Shown piece after piece: positions 8,401 through 13,750 of a DNA stretch of 27,052 nt. The position numbers and the translations under genes are program-made. This DNA is from a virus. Under the pieces are notes generated by a model that was not told the origin of the DNA, did not search any database, and was given only the letters and a program-made list of their open reading frames with translations. The stretch covers positions 1 through 27,052 of IMG/VR virus record IMGVR_UViG_3300015168_000003. The stretch is one strand, 5' to 3'. Position 1 is the stretch's first letter; every line of letters begins with the position of its first letter.

Positions 8401-9140
8401 CGGGGAACGGTGGCACCGGAATGCAAGCGCGTCTAACCTCGACCGGTCTGTCTGTGACCGGAGCAGTTTCTTGCACGACGGGATTTAGCATTGCTTCGGT
8501 AGCACTGACTTCTGGTAATTACTACATGCAGGTGATCGGCAGCAGTGGCGCGGACCGTACTTTGATCCTAGCCGGAATCGCGAGCGTTTCAAATGGTTTT
8601 GTGGTCGGATACACTCACTCAGGAACGAGCATGTATTATCAGATGAACGGAGGAGGTTTGACGGTTGGCGGTACGATCACGAACACGCAGGCCAATGGTC
8701 TCTATCAGATCGGTGGGACTACTGCTTCCTTTCCCGCGCTCCGCAACGAGGGCAACACCGAGGCCTCGTTCGTCCTCGCGACCCTCGGCGGTTACACCTC
8801 GGTTCGTGCGTCCGCCTTCAACGTATCGTCAGATCGCCGCATCAAGAAGAACATCCGCGATTACACGGGCAGCGGTGCCGTGATTGATGCGTTGCGCCCC
8901 CGGATCTTCGATATCGACACGACGGTGAAGATGTACGCGGACGGCAAGCCGAATCAGATCGGCTTTGTGGCGCAGGAGTTGTACGACGTCTTCCCTCAGG
9001 CCGTGACCAAGGGTGACGACGGCGCGACCATCAAATTCCTCTGGGGCGTTGACACGGCCAAGTTGATGCCGGTCATCGTTTCCGAGCTGCAGTCTTTGCG
9101 CGGCCGCGTGACCGCACTGGAGAAGAACAAGAAACTTTAG
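5409..9140 (+). CDS. Tail fibre/spike with signal peptide and S74 self-cleaving chaperone
   Basis: 1243 residues. Residues 1-25 resemble a Sec signal peptide (Lys2-Lys3, hydrophobic 4-20, possible cleavage after Gly25). A Gly/Ser linker at about 150-158 is followed by long Thr/Ser/Ala-rich fibre sequence with GTITTGVWNGT-type repeats. The C-terminal 103 residues are the S74 endosialidase-type intramolecular chaperone: the SDRRIKKNI motif starts at Ser1141, the expected autocleavage point, and the GFVAQELYDVFP and DTAKLMPV motifs follow, then a coiled coil. Such chaperones trimerise the fibre and are then cut off. GC falls from about 67% near 5900 to 45-48% near 8050-8600 in hand-counted 60-base rows. 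It overlaps the head-closure gene by ATGA. Fibre genes normally lie after the tape measure. Confidence 0.87.
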   Translation: MKKFLFLYLVVLIAAFAFFATHSHGQTLAGTLTIQKWTKMTGIINAALTADQNNYAPTGITDAAAVRLTADTARSITGLTPGLTPNGRIIYLVNVDTADAITLVSESASSTAANRFALGADVVLTPGGVGAVLIYDDTSHRWRSYSGSGTGSGGGGSGGTVTSVALDLPTSLFDVTGSPVTISGTLTGALKTQTANQVWAGPVSGAAASPVFRALVAADVPSLTLSKISDAGTMAAASTTNYYTKTATDTLLGSYLTTATAASTYLTISTAASTYQPLNTKLTAFAALANAAGWLHNDGAGVFAYTTPTKSDVGLGSVENTALSTWAGSANLTTLGTITTGVWNGTVVANSFLATALTGKTYNGLTLTSATVGFTIAGGTTSKTLTVSNTADVSGTNTGDQTSVTGNAGTATALQTARNINGVAFDGTANITVTAAAGTLTGTTLNSSVVTSSLTSLGTITTGVWNGTAIANANLANSAVTIGSTSVSLGGAAASISGLKLGSLTTNGFVKTSAGDGTLSVDTSTYLTTSSASSTYQPLDATLTSLAAYNTNGLLVQTAADTFAGRTVTGTASRISITNGNGVSGNPTIDIDSAYVGQSTITTLGTITTGTWSATTIAANKGGTGLASYTIGDLLYASSSSVLSARAAVATGSVLISQGTGTAPIWSSAPTVTTLTASGTITGDNLIGGVNGTHDTIVLNGATAGTGASVNANNSASTDYTPLVLRGNVVTIHSRTGVASASAVAAFATAGVTVTGGTFVSADSYFGTGATDGVHKLSVFGVIRSQDTSPGLNLYDTSPALKSQFYWDGTKTKIGSFANANLALFVNNTVIATISTSGLTVTGLTTTSNATVGSGVASNNATVIINGAATSSFGPNILWERNSVIKWQMGIESGIIGNNSDAFMLYDQAGGATALKYTSASGLAVTGSLSSTGTHTSTSTGGAMFTAQSSTTSQAYLRIQNTSGNVFLGIESSTGGAIITGSTAYDTVLTGASGIAFSGNGGTGMQARLTSTGLSVTGAVSCTTGFSIASVALTSGNYYMQVIGSSGADRTLILAGIASVSNGFVVGYTHSGTSMYYQMNGGGLTVGGTITNTQANGLYQIGGTTASFPALRNEGNTEASFVLATLGGYTSVRASAFNVSSDRRIKKNIRDYTGSGAVIDALRPRIFDIDTTVKMYADGKPNQIGFVAQELYDVFPQAVTKGDDGATIKFLWGVDTAKLMPVIVSELQSLRGRVTALEKNKKL
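6402..7253 (+). repeat. Three dispersed 15-codon repeats inside the fibre gene
   Basis: Near-identical copies lie at 6402-6446, 6768-6812 and 7209-7253, all in frame, each encoding a version of L-T-x-L-G-T-I-T-T-G-x-W. They share the DNA core CTCGGCACGATCACCACGGG with few changes. This motif is widespread in phage tail-fibre shafts. Copies are 366 and 441 bases apart, so recombination between them could shorten or lengthen the shaft. Confidence 0.8.
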
Positions 9141-9147
9141 CCCTACA

Positions 9148-9612
9148 ATGAAAACACAAAACCTCATCCTCGCAGCCTCGCTGCTTTCGATCAACGCGCT
9201 CTCTGCCTCGGCGGATCAGCTGAAACTTTCGCGCTCGAACGCGTCGGAGCTGTACGTTTCACTCTCGGCCATTGAATCCGGCCTCACCCCGTCGAACTCG
9301 GTCATCGTGGCGGACGACATCAACGCCCTCCGGCCCGCGGTCGAGGCCTTCGACAAGGGCAAGGTCGCGTTTCAAAAGGCGATCCGGGCGCTGGCGAAAT
9401 CGAATCCATCGGACGTGGACGCGAAGGCGCAGGCCCTCGGTGATGATCTCCAGACCAAGGCCGACGAAGAGTTGACATTTGACCTCGGCCTTGTTAGCTT
9501 CACCGATGATGAAGTCACGGCCGCCAAGATCAAACCTGCTGCACTGGCGGTCATCCGGCGGTTCCTCCTCAAGAAAACTCAACCCGTCAAATCCGATGCC
9601 CCCTCGAAATAA
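9148..9612 (+). CDS. Exported alpha-helical protein, unknown
   Basis: 154 residues. It has a clear Sec signal peptide: Lys2, hydrophobic 6-18 and an A-S-A cleavage site after Ala22. The rest is helical and charged, with regular Lys/Asp/Ala spacing (DVDAKAQALGDDLQTKADEEL) that suggests coiled-coil or helical-bundle packing, and ends in a basic tail. No motif or family is recognised. It starts 7 bases after the fibre gene and overlaps the next gene by 17 bases. By location it may be a periplasmic accessory of lysis or of fibre assembly; this is speculation. Confidence 0.68.
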   Translation: MKTQNLILAASLLSINALSASADQLKLSRSNASELYVSLSAIESGLTPSNSVIVADDINALRPAVEAFDKGKVAFQKAIRALAKSNPSDVDAKAQALGDDLQTKADEELTFDLGLVSFTDDEVTAAKIKPAALAVIRRFLLKKTQPVKSDAPSK

Positions 9613-9976
9613 GACCATTCTCGCAGCCTTCCTGCTGCTTTTCGTCCTCGCTTCCTCCGTCTTCGCCGACACCGCGGTCACGCCCGGTGCCTCGGCGACC
9701 CTGAGCGTCACCGCGGACGGCACGGCGCCCTTCACCTACGCGTGGACCAAGGATGGCGGCACGACACTCCTTGGCACGGCCGCAACCCTCGCCATTACCG
9801 GGATGGCACAGAAGGACGTCGGCGTGTACGTGGTGAAGGTCTCGAACTCGGCCGGCAGCACGACGGCGACGATCACACTTTCCCTCAAGGTTTTGCCGCC
9901 CTCGAACGCGAACATCTCGCTCGTCGAGAAGTTGATCGCGTGGATCAAGGCCTTCTGGAACAAGCAACCCACTTAA
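9596..9976 (+). CDS. Exported Ig-like domain protein with amphipathic C-terminal helix
   Basis: 126 residues. A signal peptide occupies residues 1-24 (Arg4, Lys6, hydrophobic 8-18, V-F-A before the cut). Residues 26-98 are an immunoglobulin I-set-like fold without the disulfide: TADGTAPFTYAWTKDGG, then TLAITGMAQKDVGVYVVKV and SNSAGSTTA. The final ~18 residues (LVEKLIAWIKAFWNK within them) form a strongly amphipathic, tryptophan-rich helix that could touch a membrane. The ATG at 9596 is preferred to an upstream start at 9479, which overlaps the previous gene and would place the signal peptide internally. Ig-like domains on phage virions often bind cell-surface sugars, but an exported form is unusual. 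Confidence 0.72.
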   Translation: MPPRNKTILAAFLLLFVLASSVFADTAVTPGASATLSVTADGTAPFTYAWTKDGGTTLLGTAATLAITGMAQKDVGVYVVKVSNSAGSTTATITLSLKVLPPSNANISLVEKLIAWIKAFWNKQPT

Positions 9977-9980
9977 TCCC

Positions 9981-10223
9981 ATGAGCGAACTGCACGACTT
10001 TTTCCAGATCCTCAACCAGCCCGACATCTCGGCCACGGTCAAGTGGCTGTTCATCTTCCGGCTCTTGGCTGAGGCCTACAGTGCACTTCGCTCCGGTGGC
10101 GGCATCCTCGGCATCTATCGCGGCGTGGTTTATGGTGAGAACATGCCGAAGGTCGTGACCCGTGATTACGCCAAGGAACTTAAGCTCTCGCCCGAAAAAC
10201 CCGAAACCCACAAGGAAACATGA
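9981..10223 (+). CDS. Small protein with one hydrophobic segment
   Basis: 80 residues. A hydrophobic stretch at 18-30 (ATVKWLFIFRLLAEAY region) is followed by a glycine-rich turn (RSGGGILGIYRGVVYG) and a charged, lysine-rich tail. It might be a small membrane or holin-like protein, but the hydrophobic segment is short and interrupted by Arg27, so this is weak. It starts 4 bases after the Ig-like gene and its end overlaps the lipoprotein gene by ATGA, so they are probably translated together. Confidence 0.65.
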   Translation: MSELHDFFQILNQPDISATVKWLFIFRLLAEAYSALRSGGGILGIYRGVVYGENMPKVVTRDYAKELKLSPEKPETHKET

Positions 10224-10651
10224 AACCTCGTCTCAGCATCAGTGTCCTGTTCGCGTCGCTCTTTTTGAGTGTCGCTCTGTTCTCGCCCGGCTGCAACAGC
10301 AACGTCAAACTCGACCCGGCGGGTGAGTACAAGGGCGACACGTTCCTGTATCAGACCGACATCGCCATCACTTCCAGTTACGCTGTGCTCGACACGTTCG
10401 TGACGTGGGAGTATACGAACCGGCCGCTCCTGCTCAAGTCACCCGGCGTGACCAAGTTCGCCGATTCGATCCGCCTCAACGCCAAGCACTGGTTCGATAG
10501 CGCGCACGCGCTCCGCACCACCTATGCCGCCCAACCCACCCCGGAGAACAAGGTCAACTTGCAGAAGGCCTTGGCTCTCATCCAGACCGCGCTAACGCAG
10601 GCTGCGACCTACATGGCCGTGCCCGCCACCACCGCAACTTCAACCGAGTAA
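10220..10651 (+). CDS. Probable phage-encoded lipoprotein
   Basis: 143 residues. The N-terminus (Lys2, Arg4, hydrophobic 5-21) ends in S-P-G-C with Cys25, an atypical but acceptable lipobox, followed by Asn rather than Asp. The mature part is helical with no known domain. A lipoprotein of this size placed next to small membrane-like proteins could be an outer-membrane spanin component or a superinfection-exclusion lipoprotein; neither is shown by sequence similarity. Start overlaps the previous gene by 4 bases. Confidence 0.68.
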   Translation: MKPRLSISVLFASLFLSVALFSPGCNSNVKLDPAGEYKGDTFLYQTDIAITSSYAVLDTFVTWEYTNRPLLLKSPGVTKFADSIRLNAKHWFDSAHALRTTYAAQPTPENKVNLQKALALIQTALTQAATYMAVPATTATSTE

Positions 10652-10657
10652 CCCACC

Positions 10658-10858
10658 ATGGACCCACTCAGCATCATCGCAGCACTGAACGCGGCGCTCT
10701 CCCTCTCGAACTCGCTCCTTCCGTTGGTTGAGCAGTTCAAGCAGGAGGGCACCATCACCCCGGAACAGCAGGCCGAGATCGCGGCGAAGTACAAGTCACT
10801 TCGCGACCGCGCCGATGGCCAGTTCGCCGGCCCGGCTTGGCAACCCTCCAAGAGCTAA
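10658..10858 (+). CDS. Small helical protein, unknown
   Basis: 66 residues. Residues 4-25 form an amphipathic to hydrophobic helix (IIAALNAALSLSNSLLPLVE), followed by a GTITPEQQAEIAAKYKSLRD helix-turn-helix-like segment and the end DGQFAGPAWQPSK. Short proteins of this type are common near phage lysis or tail genes, but I cannot name a function. It starts 6 bases after the lipoprotein stop. Confidence 0.62.
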   Translation: MDPLSIIAALNAALSLSNSLLPLVEQFKQEGTITPEQQAEIAAKYKSLRDRADGQFAGPAWQPSKS

Positions 10859-10864
10859 GCCGTT

Positions 10865-11308
10865 ATGCCTCCGCGCAGCAAAGTCTTCACACCAACCCGG
10901 CCGCTGCGCGTTCGCGCCCCGGCCGGCTCGCGGGCGACGACCGATCACGCCCGTCTTCAACACTTGACTCACGAAGTGGGCCAGCTTCGCTGTGAGTTGC
11001 AATGTTTGTCCGACTGGCTCAAGTCTCCGGCCGGACCAGTCCTTAAATCAGACTTGATCAAACTGGAGAAAAAAGTCATGGCTAAAGTATCCGAAATCAA
11101 GAAAATCGTGGCCGATGCGGCCGCTAAGTCTACCGAGGCGTTTACTGAAATCAGCACGCGTCTCGCCGACCTGCAGAAGCAAATCGATGACCTGATCGCC
11201 GGCAACGGTGACCCGGAAGTCACAGACGAAGAGTTCACGGCTAATTTGACGAAACTCAAGGAAACCACGGACTCCCTCGCCGACCTTGTTCCCAATCAGG
11301 CAGAATAA
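10865..11308 (+). CDS. Coiled-coil protein with a likely second internal start
   Basis: 147 residues from the ATG at 10865. The first ~70 residues are basic and contain two cysteines. From Met72 (encoded at 11078) the sequence becomes a regular coiled coil: VSEIKKIVADAAAKSTEAF then STRLADLQKQIDDL, ending in an acidic region. The internal ATG at 11078 has a good ribosome-binding site (GGAG at 11065-11068, 9 bases away), better than that of the first ATG. Either two products are made or the shorter, 76-residue form is the main one. No known family; it could be a trimeric fibre or holin-associated coiled coil. Confidence 0.65.
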   Translation: MPPRSKVFTPTRPLRVRAPAGSRATTDHARLQHLTHEVGQLRCELQCLSDWLKSPAGPVLKSDLIKLEKKVMAKVSEIKKIVADAAAKSTEAFTEISTRLADLQKQIDDLIAGNGDPEVTDEEFTANLTKLKETTDSLADLVPNQAE

Positions 11309-11317
11309 GAACGCTTT

Positions 11318-11355
11318 CAGCCCCCGGCCTATCGCTTTGAGCGGCCGGGGCGCTG
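11318..11355 (+). repeat. GC-rich hairpin in gap before 11403 gene
   Basis: CAGC at 11318-11321 plus CCCCGGCC at 11322-11329 pairs with GGCCGGGG at 11343-11350 and, across one bulged C, GCTG at 11352-11355. The loop is 13 bases and can itself form CGCT/AGCG as an alternative. No T-run follows, so it is not a classical terminator; it may be a Rho-linked, processing or translation-blocking hairpin. The whole gap 11309-11402 (94 bases) holds nothing else that I can see. Confidence 0.55.
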
Positions 11356-11402
11356 ATCGTGCCCGTCACTCTTCCAGTTCCCCCTTTCATTCCGCTCATC
11401 CC

Positions 11403-11870
11403 ATGCCCGGCCTTACTTCAGAAGAACTGACCACCGAAGTCCGCCGGCTGCGCGAAAAGCTGGAGCATCAGGCTGAGGCCCGGCACGCAGCGAACGAGGA
11501 ACTCAACGCCATCGTGATGCAGTTCAGCAACGACATCGAGCGGTTGACCTCCAAGACGGAGACGAGCGAGGCCGCCATCCGCGGGCTCTCCGCTCACATC
11601 CAGCCCTTGCTCGCCCTCGCGGGCGATATCAAGGCCATCCATCTCCGCCTCATCGGAGATCCGAATTTGCAGTCCATCGGCCTGATTCAGCAGCATCTCG
11701 CCACCGCGACCGAGTTGACCTCGCTGCGCACGCTGGCGGAGAAGAACGAGAACGCGATCCGGTGGATGAAGCGCGAGCGTCTGATCGTGGTCTCCACCCT
11801 CGGTAGCCTCGGTGCTATCGTTACCTTCGTCAAGGGCACGGCCATCGTGAAGTGGCTGTCGACACCGTGA
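11403..11870 (+). CDS. Coiled-coil protein with C-terminal membrane anchor
   Basis: 155 residues. Residues 5-75 form a long coiled coil (VRRLREKLEHQAEARHAANE and onward), followed by a helical segment, a second coiled coil (LRTLAEKNENAIRWMKRER) and one transmembrane helix (LIVVSTLGSLGAIVTFV) near the C-terminus. Soluble coiled coil plus C-terminal membrane helix recalls XhlA-type hemolysin/holin-associated proteins, though it is longer. The frame runs back to a TTG at 11286, but this would cross the hairpin and overlap the previous gene; the ATG at 11403 is preferred. The stop is overlapped by the GTG start of the tail terminator. Confidence 0.7.
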   Translation: MPGLTSEELTTEVRRLREKLEHQAEARHAANEELNAIVMQFSNDIERLTSKTETSEAAIRGLSAHIQPLLALAGDIKAIHLRLIGDPNLQSIGLIQQHLATATELTSLRTLAEKNENAIRWMKRERLIVVSTLGSLGAIVTFVKGTAIVKWLSTP

Positions 11871-12265
11871 TCCCACTTGGCACACGTCTTTATGATCTGC
11901 TCACGGCCGACGTCAACATTGCGGCCCTCGTGGTGCTCCGCGTCTATCCGACCGTAGCCCCACAAGGCACGCCTTACCCTTACATCGTGTGGCAAGAGGT
12001 CTCCTCCGCGGCCGAGACCACGCACGACGGCGACAGTGTCACGGACGGCGGGCTCGATCAGACGCTCATCCAGTTCGACTGCTGGGGCGACACGAGCAAG
12101 AAGGCCTGCGCGCTCCGGGCACTCGTCCGCAAGGCGCTGCTGGTGCCCGGTGCCCTGACCGGCACGAAGGTGAACCGGCCAGACCAACGACTTTTCCATG
12201 AGGCGGGGATCGAGAAGCACAACGCTCAGCTTGACCTCCTCTTCTGGCATAATCCAACGCAATGA
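11867..12265 (+). CDS. Tail terminator/completion protein (DUF3168-like)
   Basis: This protein caps the tail tube and joins it to the neck. 132 residues from the GTG at 11867, which forms a GTGA overlap with the previous stop; a GTG at 11852 in the same frame is an alternative. Family signs are the N-terminal LYDLLTADVNIAALV helix, then RVYPTVAPQGTPYPYIVWQE, the IQFDCWGD strand in the middle and the RALVRKALL helix. Length is typical. It marks the start of the tail module and overlaps the tail tube gene by ATGA. Confidence 0.78.
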   Translation: MIPLGTRLYDLLTADVNIAALVVLRVYPTVAPQGTPYPYIVWQEVSSAAETTHDGDSVTDGGLDQTLIQFDCWGDTSKKACALRALVRKALLVPGALTGTKVNRPDQRLFHEAGIEKHNAQLDLLFWHNPTQ

Positions 12266-12684
12266 GCACCAAAAACGCAGCCTTCGGGGTGACCCTCAAA
12301 GCCGCAGCCACCGCCAGCCCCACTGTCGTTGTGCCCGGCCTCAAGGAAGTCTCCTTCAACGGTGGTGATCGAGCCATGATCGACACCACGACGCACGACG
12401 ACACCGTCACCAAGTCCGCCATCCCGCATCCGTTGCGCGACTTGCGGTCCCTCGGTATCACTCTCGCCTACGACCCGGCCGACACCGTGCACGAGCGCAT
12501 GCGGGCCGCCCATGCCGGCAAGACGAAGGAGTACATCGATATCATCCTGCCCGACGCGGGCGCGGCGACGTATTCCCTCTCCGGCTACTACACCAAGTGG
12601 AGCCTGCCCACCATTGGACAGGACGGGATGCTGGAAGTCGTGGCCGAGTATCAGGCCACCACGGCCGAGACCTTCGCGGCCTAA
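12262..12684 (+). CDS. Major tail (tube) protein
   Basis: 140 residues; forms the stacked rings of the tail tube. Family-like features are the two-strand beginning with GLKEVSFNGGDRAMIDTTTHDD, a RDLRSLGITLAYDP segment, and the last strands with GQDGMLEVVAEYQ. This fits the lambda-V/TP901-1-like tail tube fold, and the place between tail terminator and chaperones is the standard one. It begins inside the terminator stop (ATGA). The family link is by pattern and position rather than by strong sequence identity. Confidence 0.75.
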   Translation: MSTKNAAFGVTLKAAATASPTVVVPGLKEVSFNGGDRAMIDTTTHDDTVTKSAIPHPLRDLRSLGITLAYDPADTVHERMRAAHAGKTKEYIDIILPDAGAATYSLSGYYTKWSLPTIGQDGMLEVVAEYQATTAETFAA

Positions 12685-12715
12685 GTTCAACCCCAACCCT
12701 CAACTCACTCCTACC

Positions 12716-12943
12716 ATGTTGAAATGCAAAGTCTTGAGTAACGTCTTCGAACACGGCACGGTGTACGGCAAGAAAGGCGATTCAGTCGTCGTGCCGGAGC
12801 ACATCGGCAAGGCCCACAGTAAGGGCAAGAATCCAAACCTGCAGGTCCTCGGCGAGGTCGATTCGGCCCCAGCCCCCAAGCCGGCGAAGGCGCCGAAGAA
12901 GGCCACCGTCGCGCCAGCACCTGCCACGCCAGCCAAAGCCTGA
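12716..12943 (+). CDS. Small basic protein with Ala/Pro/Lys tail
   Basis: 75 residues from the ATG at 12716; an earlier ATG at 12512 is inside the tail tube gene and is a shadow. Residues 1-48 resemble a small beta-barrel (VFEHGTVYGKKGDSVVVPEH), and the rest is Pro/Ala/Lys repeats much like the tail of the 3431 gene. It is placed between tail tube and chaperone genes. Function unknown; the two genes with similar tails could bind the same partner, for example DNA or a negatively charged virion surface. Confidence 0.65.
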   Translation: MLKCKVLSNVFEHGTVYGKKGDSVVVPEHIGKAHSKGKNPNLQVLGEVDSAPAPKPAKAPKKATVAPAPATPAKA

Positions 12944-12950
12944 ACCGACC

Positions 12951-13328
12951 ATGAGCACGAATGCCCCCTATGCTCCGTTGCCGGTGAAGGTTTCGCTCGA
13001 CAAGGAGCGGACCATCACCTATGACCGACTGGCCGAATATTACATGGGAACGTTGCCGCGTCCCTCGCGGCCGCAGGATCTGCTCGTCCCGGAAAAATCC
13101 GGCTCCGCCCTCATTCAGTGGATCTGGGCCTGCCTCTCACCGAAGGATCGGCGCGAATTTCCGAGCCCGGAGTCGCTCGTCCCGGAGATCACCGAGGAGA
13201 AGGTCACCGACCTCGTGGTCAAGTTCCATGAGACGTGGAACGCCGTCCAGCCGAAGGCAGTGAAGGAGGGCGAAGAGGACCCAAACGCCAAAGGCTCGAA
13301 GAATGGGCCTTTGCCCGCTTCGAGCTAA
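12951..13328 (+). CDS. Tail assembly chaperone (lambda G-like)
   Basis: 125 residues. It is expected to bind the tape measure with the frameshifted GT product and guide tail tube assembly, without staying in the virion. I assign it by position between tail tube and tape measure, acidic helical character (SLVPEITEEKVTDLVVKF), and by the slippery site near its end with an open -1 frame beyond. The sequence itself is not strongly family-specific. The zero-frame stop is at 13326-13328. Confidence 0.75.
   Translation: MSTNAPYAPLPVKVSLDKERTITYDRLAEYYMGTLPRPSRPQDLLVPEKSGSALIQWIWACLSPKDRREFPSPESLVPEITEEKVTDLVVKFHETWNAVQPKAVKEGEEDPNAKGSKNGPLPASS
13264..13313 (+). promoter_or_regulatory. Programmed -1 ribosomal frameshift signal for G/GT
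   Basis: Three elements are lined up: a Shine-Dalgarno-like AGGAGGG at 13264-13270; the slippery heptamer CCCAAAC at 13280-13286, correctly phased as C CCA AAC in the upstream reading frame; and a perfect 7-base stem, CAAAGGC (13289-13295) with GCCTTTG (13307-13313), loop of 11. This is the same order as the E. coli dnaX signal (SD about 10 bases upstream, slippery site, hairpin). Confidence 0.82.
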
Positions 13329-13750
13329 AACTCTCCGATGACGAGTTCGACGCCCTTTCCGAGCCGCAGTGGGAGGCACTCGTCCAACAGTGGGTGCAAG
13401 CAAGGCAGTACACCTACGCACTGTCTACGGCCAACGCCCTCAACTCGCGGTGGTCCAACCATCGGCGGGTCCGGCCGTTCAAGCCGGAGGACTTTTTGCC
13501 GGAAACCGACGCGGCTCGGGCCAAGCGAGAGGAGCAGGAGCGGATGATCCGCATCGCCTCTCAACGCGCCCTTTCCTCACATCTCACCGCCCTCGTCAAT
13601 GCCTGCAAAAGCAACAGTCGGGAAGTCCGGGATCAAGATCGAACTGACGGGCCTGAACGAGCTGAACGCGACGCTCGCCGGGATCAGCCTCAACATGCGG
13701 ACGGCGATCATCGCAAAGGCCGTGGGCGAGGGGGCAAAGCCCCTCGTTAG
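13286..13750 (+). CDS. T part of GT tail chaperone, made by -1 frameshift
   Basis: This is the -1 frame used after slippage at 13280-13286; the full GT product would be 112 residues of G plus 154 here, 266 in all. The first conserved part (RLEEWAFARFELKLSDDEFD, then WEALVQQWVQARQ and ALNSRWSNHRRVRPFKPEDF) resembles T domains of tail chaperones, which end in K/R-P-x-K-x-E-D-F-x-P. The last ~50 residues overlap the next gene by 152 bases and are rich in Arg and Asp, so they may be an unconstrained extension. There is no good independent start for this frame. Confidence 0.75.
   Translation, partial: RQRLEEWAFARFELKLSDDEFDALSEPQWEALVQQWVQARQYTYALSTANALNSRWSNHRRVRPFKPEDFLPETDAARAKREEQERMIRIASQRALSSHLTALVNACKSNSREVRDQDRTDGPERAERDARRDQPQHADGDHRKGRGRGGKAPR

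Noticed and set aside
5409-11870. Search for endolysin in the accessory block
   Set aside because: No lysozyme, amidase, transglycosylase or peptidase motif was seen in any product; holin and spanin assignments therefore stay tentative.
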